In this document: positions 32,816 through 43,544 of the stretch, one piece after another
Numbering within the stretch: position 1 is the first letter of the stretch
How the letters are laid out: each line of letters starts with the position of its first letter
Assembly (NCBI GenBank): GCA_015350385.1
Contig: WNKI01000004.1
Location: forward strand, 3,438,855 to 3,502,854
Length of the DNA: 64,000 bases
DNA from: Aculops lycopersici
Lineage: Eukaryota > Arthropoda > Arachnida > Trombidiformes > Eriophyidae
Reading direction: 5' to 3'
Notes under the pieces: model-generated
Databases searched by the model: none
Told to the model about the DNA's origin: nothing
Seen by the model: only the letters and a program-made list of their open reading frames with translations
Position numbers and translations under genes: made by a program

Positions 32816-32833
32816 CAGGTAGAATATTTTACC
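32816..32833 (+). promoter_or_regulatory. Conserved near-palindrome CAGGTAGAATATTTTACC, copy 2
   Basis: Identical 18-mer to 19709-19726, about 390 bp after the TATA-like site; the same two readings apply (splice donor of a 5' UTR exon, or dyad binding site). Confidence 0.4.
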
Positions 32834-34790
32834 GTTTTCTTTAGTTGGTTGGTCGTTTTGTGTGTACCAATGCGTCGACTGATGAACTTGTTGAGATTCT
32901 ACCCATTCAAACAGCACCAACAGGCAAACTAGTAAGGAGAAGCAGCAAAACTAGTGGAATTGAGACTGCATACTCAGCCACCTAATTGTGTCGATGGTGC
33001 GACGTTGTTGTCATTCTCTCCTATTCACTCTTTCGGTTGGTCCACTTGCACATCACTAGCACGTGTGTGTCTCTCTACGACTATCTAAAGTTGAGTCACT
33101 TTCTAACAAAAAGATCCACCTACTAAGACGGGGTTGAAAGTAAGAGGGGAGAAGGCAACAAGTGTTTGAGCTGTTAGATTAGCAGCAAAGAGTAGCACGA
33201 GTTTTGAGTTATAACCTAGCCGAGCAACAAGCTAACTGGCTAACCGAACTACTCAACAAGTGGGGATGAGATTTGAGGCGAGCCAGTGAGTCATAAGTCA
33301 ACTTGTTGGAAGAAACATCTAACTTAAGCAGGCTAATGCAAAGCGGAGAGAGAGAGGAAGCGGTAGAAACAACGCCAAGTTGATTAGATCCGAACGTGCG
33401 AATTGTCGTCAGAGTCTTGTTTGGTTTTCTGGTTGGCTGTTATTTGGCTCCGTCGGGCTGAGTCAAAATTGAAACTAGAAGACAAAATCGAGCGAGTTAA
33501 ATTTGAGTGAGTGAAAGCAAGACTGATTCTAGTGGGGAGAGAAAGAGGAACACAACCACCAAGAGAGGGAAAACGGAAGCTTGTGTGCGAGCTAGCTGCG
33601 CGCGTTTGACTCTTACCCACCTGTTGCCGTTATTGTTGTTCAAGTCTGAGTTAGCTTACCTGAGGGTGCGGTGATTGGTTTTGTGTGAATAGGGAGAGAG
33701 AGAAAAAAGATAAAGAGGAACGCACGCGCAATAGAAACACTTGGCCCAGGTAGGGAGAGAGTAAATTTAGTTTCCGACTGCCTGTTTCACTCTTTAGGGA
33801 ACACTAAAAGGATAGACAGACAGTGAGAGAGTAGAAGAGTGAGAGATTGCAGGAAGGTTTTCAAGGGGCTTCATTGCTTGGTCCTGCTTGTGGCACAGTG
33901 CGAACAGGAACACCACCAACAACAGCAAGGATAGCAGAAGCAGGTTGTTGATGCTGCCGCCGCCGGGTTACCTGCTCTACCTGCGCACAGAACATTGAAA
34001 GCAAACCCGGGAGTCGATCTACGTGGAAAGTGACTCGCGCACCACTCGCTGCCACTTGTTGCGGTTGCCCAAGGAACCGCCACACAAGCACCCGAGAGAC
34101 TAGAAGGAGCAGAGATTCGAGGGCGAGTTGGCAAGAAATACCGACCGAGAAGCTTTTGTTTTGCAACGTAACACTAATAAGTCTCAGGGTTTTGCGGCTA
34201 AAACAAAGATCGCAAACACAACGTTGACTAGTAATACACTAAAATAGAGAGAGAAGCCTCCACTTGAGTTAGCGGCTCTCGCGAATGGAGACAACAAGAT
34301 TCGAGAGAGCGAAAGAGCGAAATAACGAACGAGCAACAAGTGGTTCCCCCTCGACGCTAATTGTCGACGCATTGTGGCGCAAGCAAGTGAACAAGCAAAC
34401 GAAGCTACAAAATAGTTCGACTCACCGAGCGATTTTACCACTGTGCTCGTGTAGTTCGATTAGAATCTTCGTGTTGGAAGTTCCGCGCTAAAAATCCAAG
34501 CCGATCAAGCGAAAGGAAGGAGAAAAAAGCCAGATTAAGAAAATCCCAAATTTTACCTGAGCGCAGCTCGCGTCATCGGCATTAAGCTTATCAAACGATT
34601 ACACTCACTGTGGTTGGATTGAACTAGAGGTGTTGGCACAAAGCTAGGGAAAACAGGAGAAGAAGTAGAAGAACTTGAAGGTTTCAGGTTATGCTGCCAT
34701 ACTAACTGTAGGAGAATCCAACTCTCAGCAGAAACAACATCATCATTTGCGGCAGCATTAAAAGCAGCGACAACAACAACTACAGTATCA

Positions 34791-35380
34791 GCACGAGTAT
34801 ACGAGCAACAAGTTATATTTTCAATCCTCAATCATTTTTCGCTGCTCATCTGTGAGCTGGAAGGAAAGAGTTAAGCGGAGGAGGAGAAGAGAAAAAAGAG
34901 AGATAAGCGCGTTAAATACCCCAAGTTGCCTCGTCACATATCACTGTCAGAATACAATACTACTGCTACTAAGTATCCAACCAAGAGGCAAGATCGCAAC
35001 TAAAACGAGCTGCTATTTGTCGTCAATCCCAAAAGAGAGATAAAGATTGAGAGAGTGAGGGAGTGCATTGGATAATATTGTCCCCTTGTGTACGTTGCCA
35101 GCAGCTTGCCTCTCGCCCACGATTCCATTAGATGAGATAATGAAAGCGCTTCAGGTAGAAAGATAGATTAGCGGCATCCAAAAAGACATAAACACATTTG
35201 GGATTTTCTACCTCAAGGCAAAAGTGGCAGCAACTCAGTTAACACTCATGACAGGAAAATTGATACTCAAGTCGAAGCTTGAAAGTTTTATCGATTAGTT
35301 GAATATACAATCATAAAGTTATAGGAAAAAGAGGAGCAAATTATTATTATTATCTATAAAAAATATACACAAGCACAAAT
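34791..35380 (+). other. ABCH-2 proximal 5' region
   Basis: This is A/T-rich towards the start codon, with an in-frame TAA at 35357 and possible acceptors (CGATTAG, TTATAG) that could receive a noncoding upstream exon. No coding sequence is seen. Confidence 0.5.
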
Positions 35381-38300
35381 ATGTCCTACAATCCGGCGTT
35401 CGTTTGCGATGAGTCGCCCTTGGCCAACACCGACGAGCGCGACACCTCAAATGGCGGCATCAAGTTGACCTCATTCAAGGTGCTTCCGGCAGGCCCACCA
35501 ACAACCACAGGAAGCCAGCAGCAGTTGGCAAATGCGGCCGGCAAGAAGAGCGGAAGCAAGCAACAAGTGGTCTCTCTAGTTCCAGATTCGCGTGATTGCA
35601 TAGTTGACATACAGCAACAACAACAACAGACAAAGAAAACAAAGAATCACTCGCGACACAAGACGACGAACACTCAGCAGCTAGATAATGAAGAGCATCT
35701 TAGTGATGAACAGATCCAACAGCAACAGAGAAATAAACTAATGCTACGCCAGCAACAACTAGCCCAGAAACAAGCTCAAAGATCCTCAGATGGCGCCCCA
35801 GCCGACACAGCCGCCGCCGCAACAGGTGCAACTAGCGGCGCTGCAATTGTTAACAATCAGCAAAAGAGCAACCACAATCATTGCATGTCAACTTCGTCGT
35901 CACTATCTCTGATTGATAATCCAACACTCAGCTCGCTAACCCCGTCGGCCTCATCCTACTCAACGACCGACTCTATCGTCTCCACCTCAGGCCTTTGCGC
36001 CGCCGTCGAGTGTCGCGACATGCGCTACGACGTTGGCAGGGGCAAGAATATGAAGACTATTTTGCATGACATCAATGTCACGGTTCCCGAGGGTTCGATT
36101 TATGGTTTGCTGGGGCCCAGTGGTTGTGGTAAGACCACGATGCTTCGTTGTGTCGTCGGCCGCATCAAGCCAAAGAGCGGCCAGGTGCGAGTATTCGGCT
36201 ACCAGCCAAACGAAAGCGGAAGTCAGATTCCTGGACCAGCCATCGGTTATATGCCTCAGGTAAGTAATTTGCTTTTTCTTTTTTACATTTTTCTCCGCAA
36301 CTCTAAATAAATCTAATAGATTTTTGGAGGCCAAACTTAAGCCCAATGCTAACTCAACTGAATTATCAAAACAATAGGAAATATCCGTTTACGAGGACTT
36401 CACCATCAACGAGACACTAACTTATTTCGGCAAAATTAACAAGATGAAACAAGATCTGATTGATGCCAGGATAGAGTTTCTATTGAATTTCCTTGATTTG
36501 CCAGGAAAAAATAGACTTATCGCTAGTTTAAGGTGAGTATTAGATGGTTTTTTCTTTTTTATTTCAACTTTGAATTTGATTCTAGAATCATCATTGAAAG
36601 ATTAATGCGAATATAAACACGAACTTTTACTTGAGAGTTGTGCCTATGCAAGTTCTACCTAGCGCCTAAACCCTAACGACTGTGAGATACCTGCTAGAGT
36701 ACAACAGCTACCTGTTGTCTGGTAGCTGTTGTGTGCTACTGCGTGCTGTATGATCTAAATGAAGTTGATACCAGAAGTGGAAAGAGAGAGAGTGAGAGTC
36801 AAGATCAAGACTGTTGAGTTCAGAGATTAACCTCTACGACGACGACGACGACAACGACGGTGGTGGCCAATTATTATCAAGTATAAAATCAGTGAACCTG
36901 TTGAGTCTAAAACCAACAAAATCACTCTCAATTGTGTTGCCTGAGTAGAAGCCACCCGAGACTGGCGACGATTGGCTGACTCGGAAGGAGGAAGTTGGTA
37001 GAGTTGAGTGTCAGCAAATAGTAGAAATGAGGTTTAAACTCCTCAAATAGCTACCGATTTTGAGTGGGGAACACGAGTAGACAACTTGGACCGGTGACTG
37101 GCAAGATGGCAGCGAAACTTCCAGTAAGCAAAGGGCACCGAAAGAGCAATTGTCTTCTTGGTTCTTTCGTCCTGCATGTGTTGTTGCCAACTTCTGTAGC
37201 GATAGATTGGGAGGGAGAATGGAGGTTAAAAATTGATTGGCCGCCACTTGTTGCTCTTGCTTGCCACTTGTTGAATTAACCAGCTCAGCACAACCAAGGA
37301 ACATGAACAACGTCTCACACAGCACCTACAGGTTGCCGCTTGCTTGCGTGCGTGCTTACAGAACCAGATTAGATCTCGCTTTGCCATCGTCGTCGCATTA
37401 AATTTCAACCAGTTAAATTCAGCAAGCTTGTTTTGGCTAGACCACCGACTTGATTGATTGCACGCAAACATTCTAGCTTATCCTCTCTCGGTTTAACTCA
37501 AATTCTAACACAAATTTCAACTCCTCCTCCTTTTCCACCGGTAACCTTAACCTTGTTACCACCACAACTCGCTGCATATCATCTATCCAAATGATCCTGG
37601 AAAAAACCCTCTCCCCCTTCCAAATTCAGTGGCGGCCAAAAGCGTCGAGTTTCGCTTGCCGCAGCTCTGGTCCACTCGCCACCGTTGCTCATTTTGGACG
37701 AGCCGACGGTTGGCGTGGACCCGCTACTTAGACAGAGCATTTGGAAGCATTTGGTTACTCTGGCTCAAACGGAAAAGATCACAGTGGTTATTACAACTCA
37801 TTACATTGAGGAGGCGCGACAGGCCAACGTTGTTGGCTTAATGCGTCACGGTAAGCTACTTGCTGAGGACTCTCCTGATAATTTAATGTCTCAACATGGA
37901 ATGGACAATTTGGAGGATGTCTTCTTGAAATTGTGCATCAGCGACAGCTCGAGGAAGGCTGCCAAGTTGGCAGGTTTAGGTTTGCAACCAATGAAGTCGC
38001 TAAAGTCTGGTGGTGGCGGCAAGTCGGAAATTGGTTTGCCGCGGCCAGTTATGCTGGACGTGAATGGCTTGCCGATAAACCAGATGAACGCCATCGAAGG
38101 CAGCAGGGTTGTGGCCAAGAAGAAGCGGCACATTCCCTCAGTGTTTGCGCTAACAGGTGGTGCAACGGATGAGGAACATAACAATAGGACAACAGGTGAT
38201 AGCGGAAATGCGGCGACTACCATCGACTCGTCAATGGGAACCCAGAATGAGAGCGAAGAGGAGGAAAGTTCGACGACTGGAGCCGAGAGCTCAAGTCCAA

Positions 38301-39607
38301 GCTGCAGCACAGACAATGACAAGCAACAGATAGTTCCCAGGAAGCAAACCCAAGAGGTGCAACCGGATTTTGTGGTCAACAAGAACAATCTGAGATCCAT
38401 GGTTCCGGGTACGAAGTATGCGCCCAAGAAGGTTTCTATGGGCGTCTGGTGTAAGTCACTAATGGCAGTCATTTGGAAGAATTATATTAGATTGAAGCGA
38501 AATCCTCCGGTATTGATTTTTGAGTTCATTCTACCCGCCGTTCAAGTTATCCTATTCTGCCTCTGCATTGGTGGTGATCCGTTTGATGTTCCACTTGCCG
38601 TGGTTAACGACGAGGTTATTCCACAGGCTAGCAAGTTTTTCCTCGATGCTATCGACAAGAACGCCATTCGACAGATACCATTCGATAATCTCTCGATGGC
38701 CATTGAGTCGGTACGGCGAGGCGAAACTTGGGGAGCAATCCATATACCTGACAGGTACACTCAGTATTTGCAGGAACGACTCACGCACCCGGGTGATATA
38801 ACCAATGAAACTCTGGCAAATGCAACCATCAATATTTATCCCGATCTAACCAATTTGCATTTGGCTCTTGCAATGGAGAATACATTCCGCGAAGCATTCA
38901 TTAAGTTCGCCAAGGACACACTAAATATGTTTGGCTACGACCCGGAGGCCGCAGAGTTACCTATTCGAGTTGAGGAGCCCGTTTATGGAACCTTAAAGCG
39001 CAATGGTTACCTGGAATTCATGGCACCTGGTGTTGTAATTAGTATTACCTATGTCATGGCGACCGGATTAACAGCACTAGCTTTCATCTTGGAAAAACGT
39101 GATGGTTTACTGGAGAGATCTCTCGTCTCGGGCGTAACGACTAGTCAAATTCTGTTGGCCCACGCGAGTGTTCAAGTTCTAGTTATGATAATGCAAATTT
39201 CCCTAGTGCTAGCCTTCACTTTTATTGTATTTGAAATCCCCTCCAATGGTCCGTTCTTTTGGGTCATATTGCTCATATTACTACAGGGTTGCACTGGGAT
39301 GGGATTCGGGTTGCTAGTATCGGCGGTTTGTGAGGAGGAGAACACAGCAGTTATGATGTTAGTTGGAACTTTCTACACAAACCTCATTCTCGCAGGTATT
39401 ATCTGGCCACTAGAGGCGATGCCACGTTGGCTAAGGTGGTTTAGTTATGCACAACCCCAAACGTTACCCACGGAAACATTACGTAATATCCTATCACGTG
39501 GTTGGGGTATAGGCGAGTCGGGAGTCTACATGGGTTTCGCCGTAACCATTGGCTGGTTGATTGTGTTCCTATTTCTCGCTGGCCTCTTCATGCGCTACAC
39601 AAAGTGA
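35381..39607 (+). CDS. ABCH-type ABC transporter, copy 2 (3 exons)
   Basis: Exons are 35381-36259, 36378-36532 and 37630-39607, giving 1003 aa. Donors are GTAAGT and GTGAGT; acceptors are ATAG and TTCAG. Intron 1 (118 bp, phase 0) falls directly after the Q-loop YMPQ; intron 2 (1097 bp, phase 2) splits the Ser codon of the LSGGQ signature, and joining the exons restores LSGGQKRRVS. Walker A is GPSGCGKT (245-252); Walker B is LLILDEP; the H-loop is TTHYIEEA. A Gln/Ser-rich tail of about 200 residues precedes the ATPase, and an acidic Ser/Thr-rich linker precedes the ABC2-type membrane domain. CIGGDPFDVPLAVVNDE after TM1 is typical of ABCH. Likely plasma-membrane lipid exporter working as a dimer; substrate unknown. 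Paralogue of 21227-24361. Confidence 0.9.
36533..37629 (+). other. Intron 2 of ABCH-2 (1.1 kb)
   Basis: Bounded by GTGAGT and TTCAG. It contains a perfect 12-bp inverted repeat (36701-36732), an ACG trinucleotide run near 36836, and two CACTTGTTG words (37245, 37265). No exon is seen inside it. Confidence 0.8.
36701..36732. repeat. Inverted repeat (12-bp stem, 8-nt loop)
   Basis: ACAACAGCTACC is exactly complementary to GGTAGCTGTTGT, with loop TGTTGTCT, inside ABCH-2 intron 2. Confidence 0.85.
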
Positions 39608-39814
39608 TGATCAACAAGTGTTATTAGGTATCTCTAAAATTGGTACTTCATTATCGAAGAAAAGGAAAGATCTGTAAGATCACACGTAAAGTATGTGGCT
39701 CACAGATATTTAGTTGAACATAAAGAGATAGATTTATCAGGATTATAAATATATAAAAATGGACGAATAGAAAGTTAGATTTGAAAACGAAACGATGGTC
39801 TGTAAAATGTAAAT

Positions 39815-39820
39815 AATAAA
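39815..39820 (+). other. Polyadenylation signal of ABCH-2
   Basis: AATAAA lies about 210 bp after the stop in an A/T-rich stretch; it is the most likely 3' processing signal in the 390-bp gap between ABCH-2 and the convergent kinase gene, which holds nothing else I can identify. Confidence 0.5.
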
Positions 39821-39997
39821 ACTATTTTGAAGCCCACTCAGGTGCACTACTATAATTGGAGAAAGTTGTTCAAGAAGTTTTGACTTCTCAAACTTGCTAT
39901 CCTAAATTTAATAATGAGAACTACCGTAGCAAACTAAAAAGTCTTTTGTCGACATATCCAAGTGTTGAGACTGTAAATGATGAGATACAGACATCAA

Positions 39998-40948
39998 CTA
40001 AAATATTTCCAGGGATTTGAGATCAATCTTTGAAGCATCTGTCAAGTATTCATGCTTTAACGCCCCCTTGGCTGATATTCGAGAGTCTGGATCATAGTTG
40101 AGCAACTTGCTCAGTAAATCTATGGCTAATGGATCGTCCTTACCTATGTAATTATCGAGACTTCGACCCTCAAATCTCGCAAAGCGCCTATACTCGGGCA
40201 TCTCGTGAAACTTAGGCCAAGTTGTACTGTCAGGCGTTCCTAGTGTTCTGAAGATTCTGTATATTTGATCTATCTCCGAATCTCCAGGGAACATGGTTCG
40301 ATTTGTTTTCATCTCGGCAAAGATGCAACCAAGACTCCACAAGTCAACCGAGGGCCCATAGTAGGTACTTTTGAGTAATAACTCGGGTGATCTGTACCAT
40401 AGGGTAACAACTTCATGGGTGTAGGTGCGAGAGGGAAATGCTGATCTAGCCAAACCAAAGTCGGCCAACTTTATAGTTCCTTTCTTGTCCACAAGAAGAT
40501 TTTGTAGCTTTAAGTCTCGGTGGATGACTAATTTGCCGTGACAGTAGGAGAGTCCTTGAAGGAGTTGCCACATGTAAGATTTCACCAACAAAGGCGGCAA
40601 TCCTAATCGGTGGCGGTCTAGGAGTTTCTTTAAATCTAAATCCAGGTGTTCAAAAACTAAATACAAACTTGTTTGACAAATTTGTACATCTAACAACCTC
40701 AAAACGTTTGGATGTTGCAATCCCTTGAGGAGTCCAATTTCGCGCAAACTCGAGCTAGGCATTCCAGCCTCGTTAGTCTCGTCGTCATCCAGGGCAATCT
40801 TTTTCAATGCCACAATACTCTGGTTCCGCCGATCCTTAGCCCGGTAGACGACTCCATAGGCGCCTGACCCGATGGATTCTAATTTTGAAAACCTATCCTC
40901 GATTTTGCCAACCACTTTCGGTGGTCGAACTCGTGTCTGAACTACCAT
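39998..40948 (-). CDS. Divergent CDK2-like cyclin-dependent kinase
   Basis: Single exon of 316 aa starting at ATG 40948; the frame extends further upstream but without an ATG. Kinase landmarks are IGSGAYG (27-32), VALKK with Lys49, a cyclin-binding helix PSSSLRE in place of PSTAIRE (64-70), HRDLKLQN in place of HRDLKPQN, DFGLA, and the T-loop TYTHEVVTLWYRSPE retaining the activating Thr. FPGDSEIDQIYRIFRTLGTPD is very like CDK1/CDK2. The inhibitory Thr14 position is Ala30 while Tyr15 is kept (Tyr31). It should phosphorylate cell-cycle substrates with a cyclin partner. The odd PSTAIRE and P-to-L changes suggest a derived paralogue rather than the main CDK1. Lengthened N-terminus (about 16 residues) precedes the kinase fold. 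Confidence 0.85.
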   Translation of the reverse strand: MVVQTRVRPPKVVGKIEDRFSKLESIGSGAYGVVYRAKDRRNQSIVALKKIALDDDETNEAGMPSSSLREIGLLKGLQHPNVLRLLDVQICQTSLYLVFEHLDLDLKKLLDRHRLGLPPLLVKSYMWQLLQGLSYCHGKLVIHRDLKLQNLLVDKKGTIKLADFGLARSAFPSRTYTHEVVTLWYRSPELLLKSTYYGPSVDLWSLGCIFAEMKTNRTMFPGDSEIDQIYRIFRTLGTPDSTTWPKFHEMPEYRRFARFEGRSLDNYIGKDDPLAIDLLSKLLNYDPDSRISAKGALKHEYLTDASKIDLKSLEIF

Positions 40949-41543
40949 GACAGAAGAAGCCAAAAAGATCAATATTCTATAAAATGGATGGTAAAATTTT
41001 CTATAATGCTAGTCTCTAAATCGAGGACAATAAATTGATGATATGATCGGTGGTGATGATTATATAGTGGTGGCAAATGGTACTCTCAATTTGAGCAATA
41101 TGCGTTTAAGCTCGGACTAAAACTTTGGTGTGACTTGATTGTGCCTCTTGAATCATGATATGATTCGCTTGATATTCATATTGAGTTATAATATTGAACA
41201 AAATAAAATTGATGCAATAGTAAAAGTTTGTTTACATGCTACATATTCAACAGGTAGCCTATGAGGATCCCATAAGGAACCAACAGTTGAGAGGTGGTCA
41301 CTCCCATTGCAAACTGGGGAGGAACTTACTACCACGGATTTAAAGCGCCGACGACATTGGTGCACTGCAGCCTGTAGCAGCGTTTGCAAACAAAACAAAG
41401 TGACTTTTTTGGCGCCATTTAAAGGGACGCTCCTCAATGATCTTTGGCTGCAAAGATGAATGCACCAAACACTGAGGCAGATGTTCTGCTTATGCATACA
41501 TGTATATCCTCACAGAAAAAGTAGTCGGTAATTTTCTTTATTC
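40949..41543. other. CDK upstream / BOP1 3' flank, partly duplicated at 53.7-54.1 kb
   Basis: No coding sequence is supported here. From about 41125 to the BOP1 stop the sequence has a diverged inverted copy at 53690-54080, so this flank was copied together with the BOP1 3' end. Anchors include GTGCCTCTTG, TTCAACAGGTAGCC, GGCGCCATTTAAAGGGACGC and GCAGATGTTCTGCTT. Confidence 0.7.
41537..41542 (-). other. Polyadenylation signal directly after the BOP1 stop
   Basis: On the minus strand the stop TGA is followed by a single G and then AATAAA. The same TGA-A-TAAA arrangement survives in the pseudogene copy at 53686-53693. Confidence 0.5.
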
Positions 41544-43544
41544 TCAAGTGTACAATCTGATGGTCTTGTCTGCACCCGACGAGAAAATCCAAGGCAAAGT
41601 ATGGTGGAATTGGCAGTCTGTGACGGCCAAAGTATCGTGGTGTTCATGTCCATGGAGTTCTTTCAATGGAACTATCAGAGCTGTTTCAGTCAAATCGTCA
41701 TAAACCATTCCGTGGCTGACAATAACATGAGCGTCATCTGAGGCGGAGGCAAACAGAGGGTATTTTTGGTGGAAACATACATTTCTGATAGCTCCTTTGT
41801 GATATCTAATTGTTTTGTATGGCTTAGTCGAGAGATCTGTGTCGAACCAGACAATCCTCGGATCGTAGCTGCCGAGGAGTAGATTGTCTCCCCCTGGGTG
41901 GATGGCCAGACATGATGTTGATTTTAGTCCTGATGAGAGTTTCTTTACTAAAGTGGTTTCTTTCTTTGCAATATCGTAGATCACAACTACCCTATCATCG
42001 GCCGCAAAAATCCTCAACTTGCTGCTTGTCGGGTGGAAGGCCACTCGTTGATACATGTACTTGCCCTTGTTATATAGATACTTGCTTAGACATCCAGTGA
42101 GATGCCCGATGATCACAGAGCGAGTCCTAGCACTTGGCATGACAACGGCGAAAACCACACCTTTAGGATGCCAGGTGAATTGATCTACTGTTGCGGGTGC
42201 CTCGATTTGCAACCTAACTCCATCTTTGTACATTTGTTTTTGATGCTTGTCCACGGTGGGATCTATCTTGGTCCAAGTGAGGGGCTGTTGATTCTTGTTC
42301 TTTCCATTCTTCTTGGTTTCCTTGCCATTTGTTTTACCGCCCTCAGAATCATCGCTCTGATCATCGTCATCAGAAGAACTTTCAGCTTCGTCATCGTCCG
42401 AATCTTTTTTGGAGTTCATTGCAAAAAGGTTGTCTGTGTCCTCGTTGATACCAGAATCACCTAGTTGTGAGTTGATTAGGTAAATGTGCTTGTCTGTTGT
42501 AATTGCAACGAGTGAAATCTTAGCATTTGGACACCATTCAACAATACGAACAGGTGAGTCGAACATGATAGTTCTCCAGCAACGACCATTTGCAACTTCC
42601 CAGAACTTGACTGTACAATCTTCGCTTCCAGATACAATAAATTGACCCTGAGGCTCTACAGAGATAGAGTGAACAATATTTGTGTGACCCTTGAAGATGA
42701 TTGATTCGATTGCGGGGAATGGTTGCAAATCACTTGGCCTTGGCAGTTTGGGAATAAGCGATTCTGGATCAACATTTGCCTTTCTTATTCGCTGTCTTGG
42801 ACACATGTATAGTTCCAGCAACCTGTCGAATCTTTCCCGAACAGTGTTATTATAGAGTGGAACTGACCGTAGATTGGGAAAGCGTTGTGGCAAATAAAAA
42901 TTCTTTCTCTCTTCCTCGGTTTGAGATTCCCATTTCTTAATATCATCCGAGTTCAATAGATACTCTGCGGGTGGATTGTAGGATTCAGCATGACCAGGTA
43001 GAGCCATCTTAGGAGCAGCAATGTGAGCACGGTACCTTCTATCGTTGATATCGCCCTCTTTGGCCCAGATGTCTTCGTTGAATTTATAAGGATCACGCTC
43101 CTTCTTTGGCGGCTTGTAGGGTTTAAGTTTTCCCGATCTAATTAGGGCAACTAATTTAGTGAGAGCTCTCTTCTCAGAAAGTGATGGAACAAAGGCTGCC
43201 TTAGGCTCGGGTCGGTTCATCACTGGGTGTATGCTAACTTCATTGCTGAAAAAGTCTATATGAGGCTCATAAGGATTGTAATTTGGATCCGGATACACAG
43301 CCTTCATAATCCTTTGAATCATATCAAAGTCATCATCTGATAGGGTAACCTTGTTGCCAAGCTTGTCATAGACAGTCCTAAAGTAATTTGGATCATCACA
43401 TTGTGCAATAAAATCGTCGATAATACCCGACATCTCAGGCCCTTCACCTGCGTCCTTCTTGGCTCGCTCTTTCTTAGCCTCCTCCTGAGCCTTAAGTTCT
43501 CTATTTAGAACCTTTAGTTCTATATCGTCCATTTTGTTAGCCAT
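41544..43544 (-). CDS. Bop1: BOP1/Erb1 ribosome biogenesis protein
   Basis: Single exon of 666 aa from ATG 43544. BOP1 is the scaffold of the PeBoW complex (with Pescadillo and WDR12), needed in the nucleolus for ITS2 processing and 60S assembly. The BOP1 N-terminal domain shows DPNYNPYEPHIDFFSNEV, HPVMNRPEPKAAF(V)PS and the long KPPKKERDPYKF segment; the C-terminal WD40 propeller starts near residue 285 (FKGHTNIVHSIS, VSGSEDCTVKFWE) and ends with the FSSGADKTIRLYT blade. A Ser/Asp/Glu-rich loop interrupts the propeller near residue 400. The acidic N-terminal extension of vertebrate BOP1 is shorter here. A CACGTG E-box sits about 155 bp upstream. A decayed, inverted partial copy is at 53379-53690. 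Confidence 0.95.
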   Translation of the reverse strand: MANKMDDIELKVLNRELKAQEEAKKERAKKDAGEGPEMSGIIDDFIAQCDDPNYFRTVYDKLGNKVTLSDDDFDMIQRIMKAVYPDPNYNPYEPHIDFFSNEVSIHPVMNRPEPKAAFVPSLSEKRALTKLVALIRSGKLKPYKPPKKERDPYKFNEDIWAKEGDINDRRYRAHIAAPKMALPGHAESYNPPAEYLLNSDDIKKWESQTEEERKNFYLPQRFPNLRSVPLYNNTVRERFDRLLELYMCPRQRIRKANVDPESLIPKLPRPSDLQPFPAIESIIFKGHTNIVHSISVEPQGQFIVSGSEDCTVKFWEVANGRCWRTIMFDSPVRIVEWCPNAKISLVAITTDKHIYLINSQLGDSGINEDTDNLFAMNSKKDSDDDEAESSSDDDDQSDDSEGGKTNGKETKKNGKNKNQQPLTWTKIDPTVDKHQKQMYKDGVRLQIEAPATVDQFTWHPKGVVFAVVMPSARTRSVIIGHLTGCLSKYLYNKGKYMYQRVAFHPTSSKLRIFAADDRVVVIYDIAKKETTLVKKLSSGLKSTSCLAIHPGGDNLLLGSYDPRIVWFDTDLSTKPYKTIRYHKGAIRNVCFHQKYPLFASASDDAHVIVSHGMVYDDLTETALIVPLKELHGHEHHDTLAVTDCQFHHTLPWIFSSGADKTIRLYT

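Larger units (their letters stand above)
31370..34790. repeat. Segmental duplication, part B, copy 2 (ABCH-2 upstream region)
   Basis: This is the partner of 18280-20570, with the landmark order conserved. It is about 1.1 kb longer, because of insertions between the CAGGTAGAATATTTTACC element and the GAAGGTTTCAGGTTAT landmark. Confidence 0.88.

Noticed and set aside
41186..41497. 103-codon minus-strand ORF in the BOP1 3' flank
   Set aside because: The homologous stretch at 53.7-54.0 kb does not keep the frame, so it is not conserved as protein.
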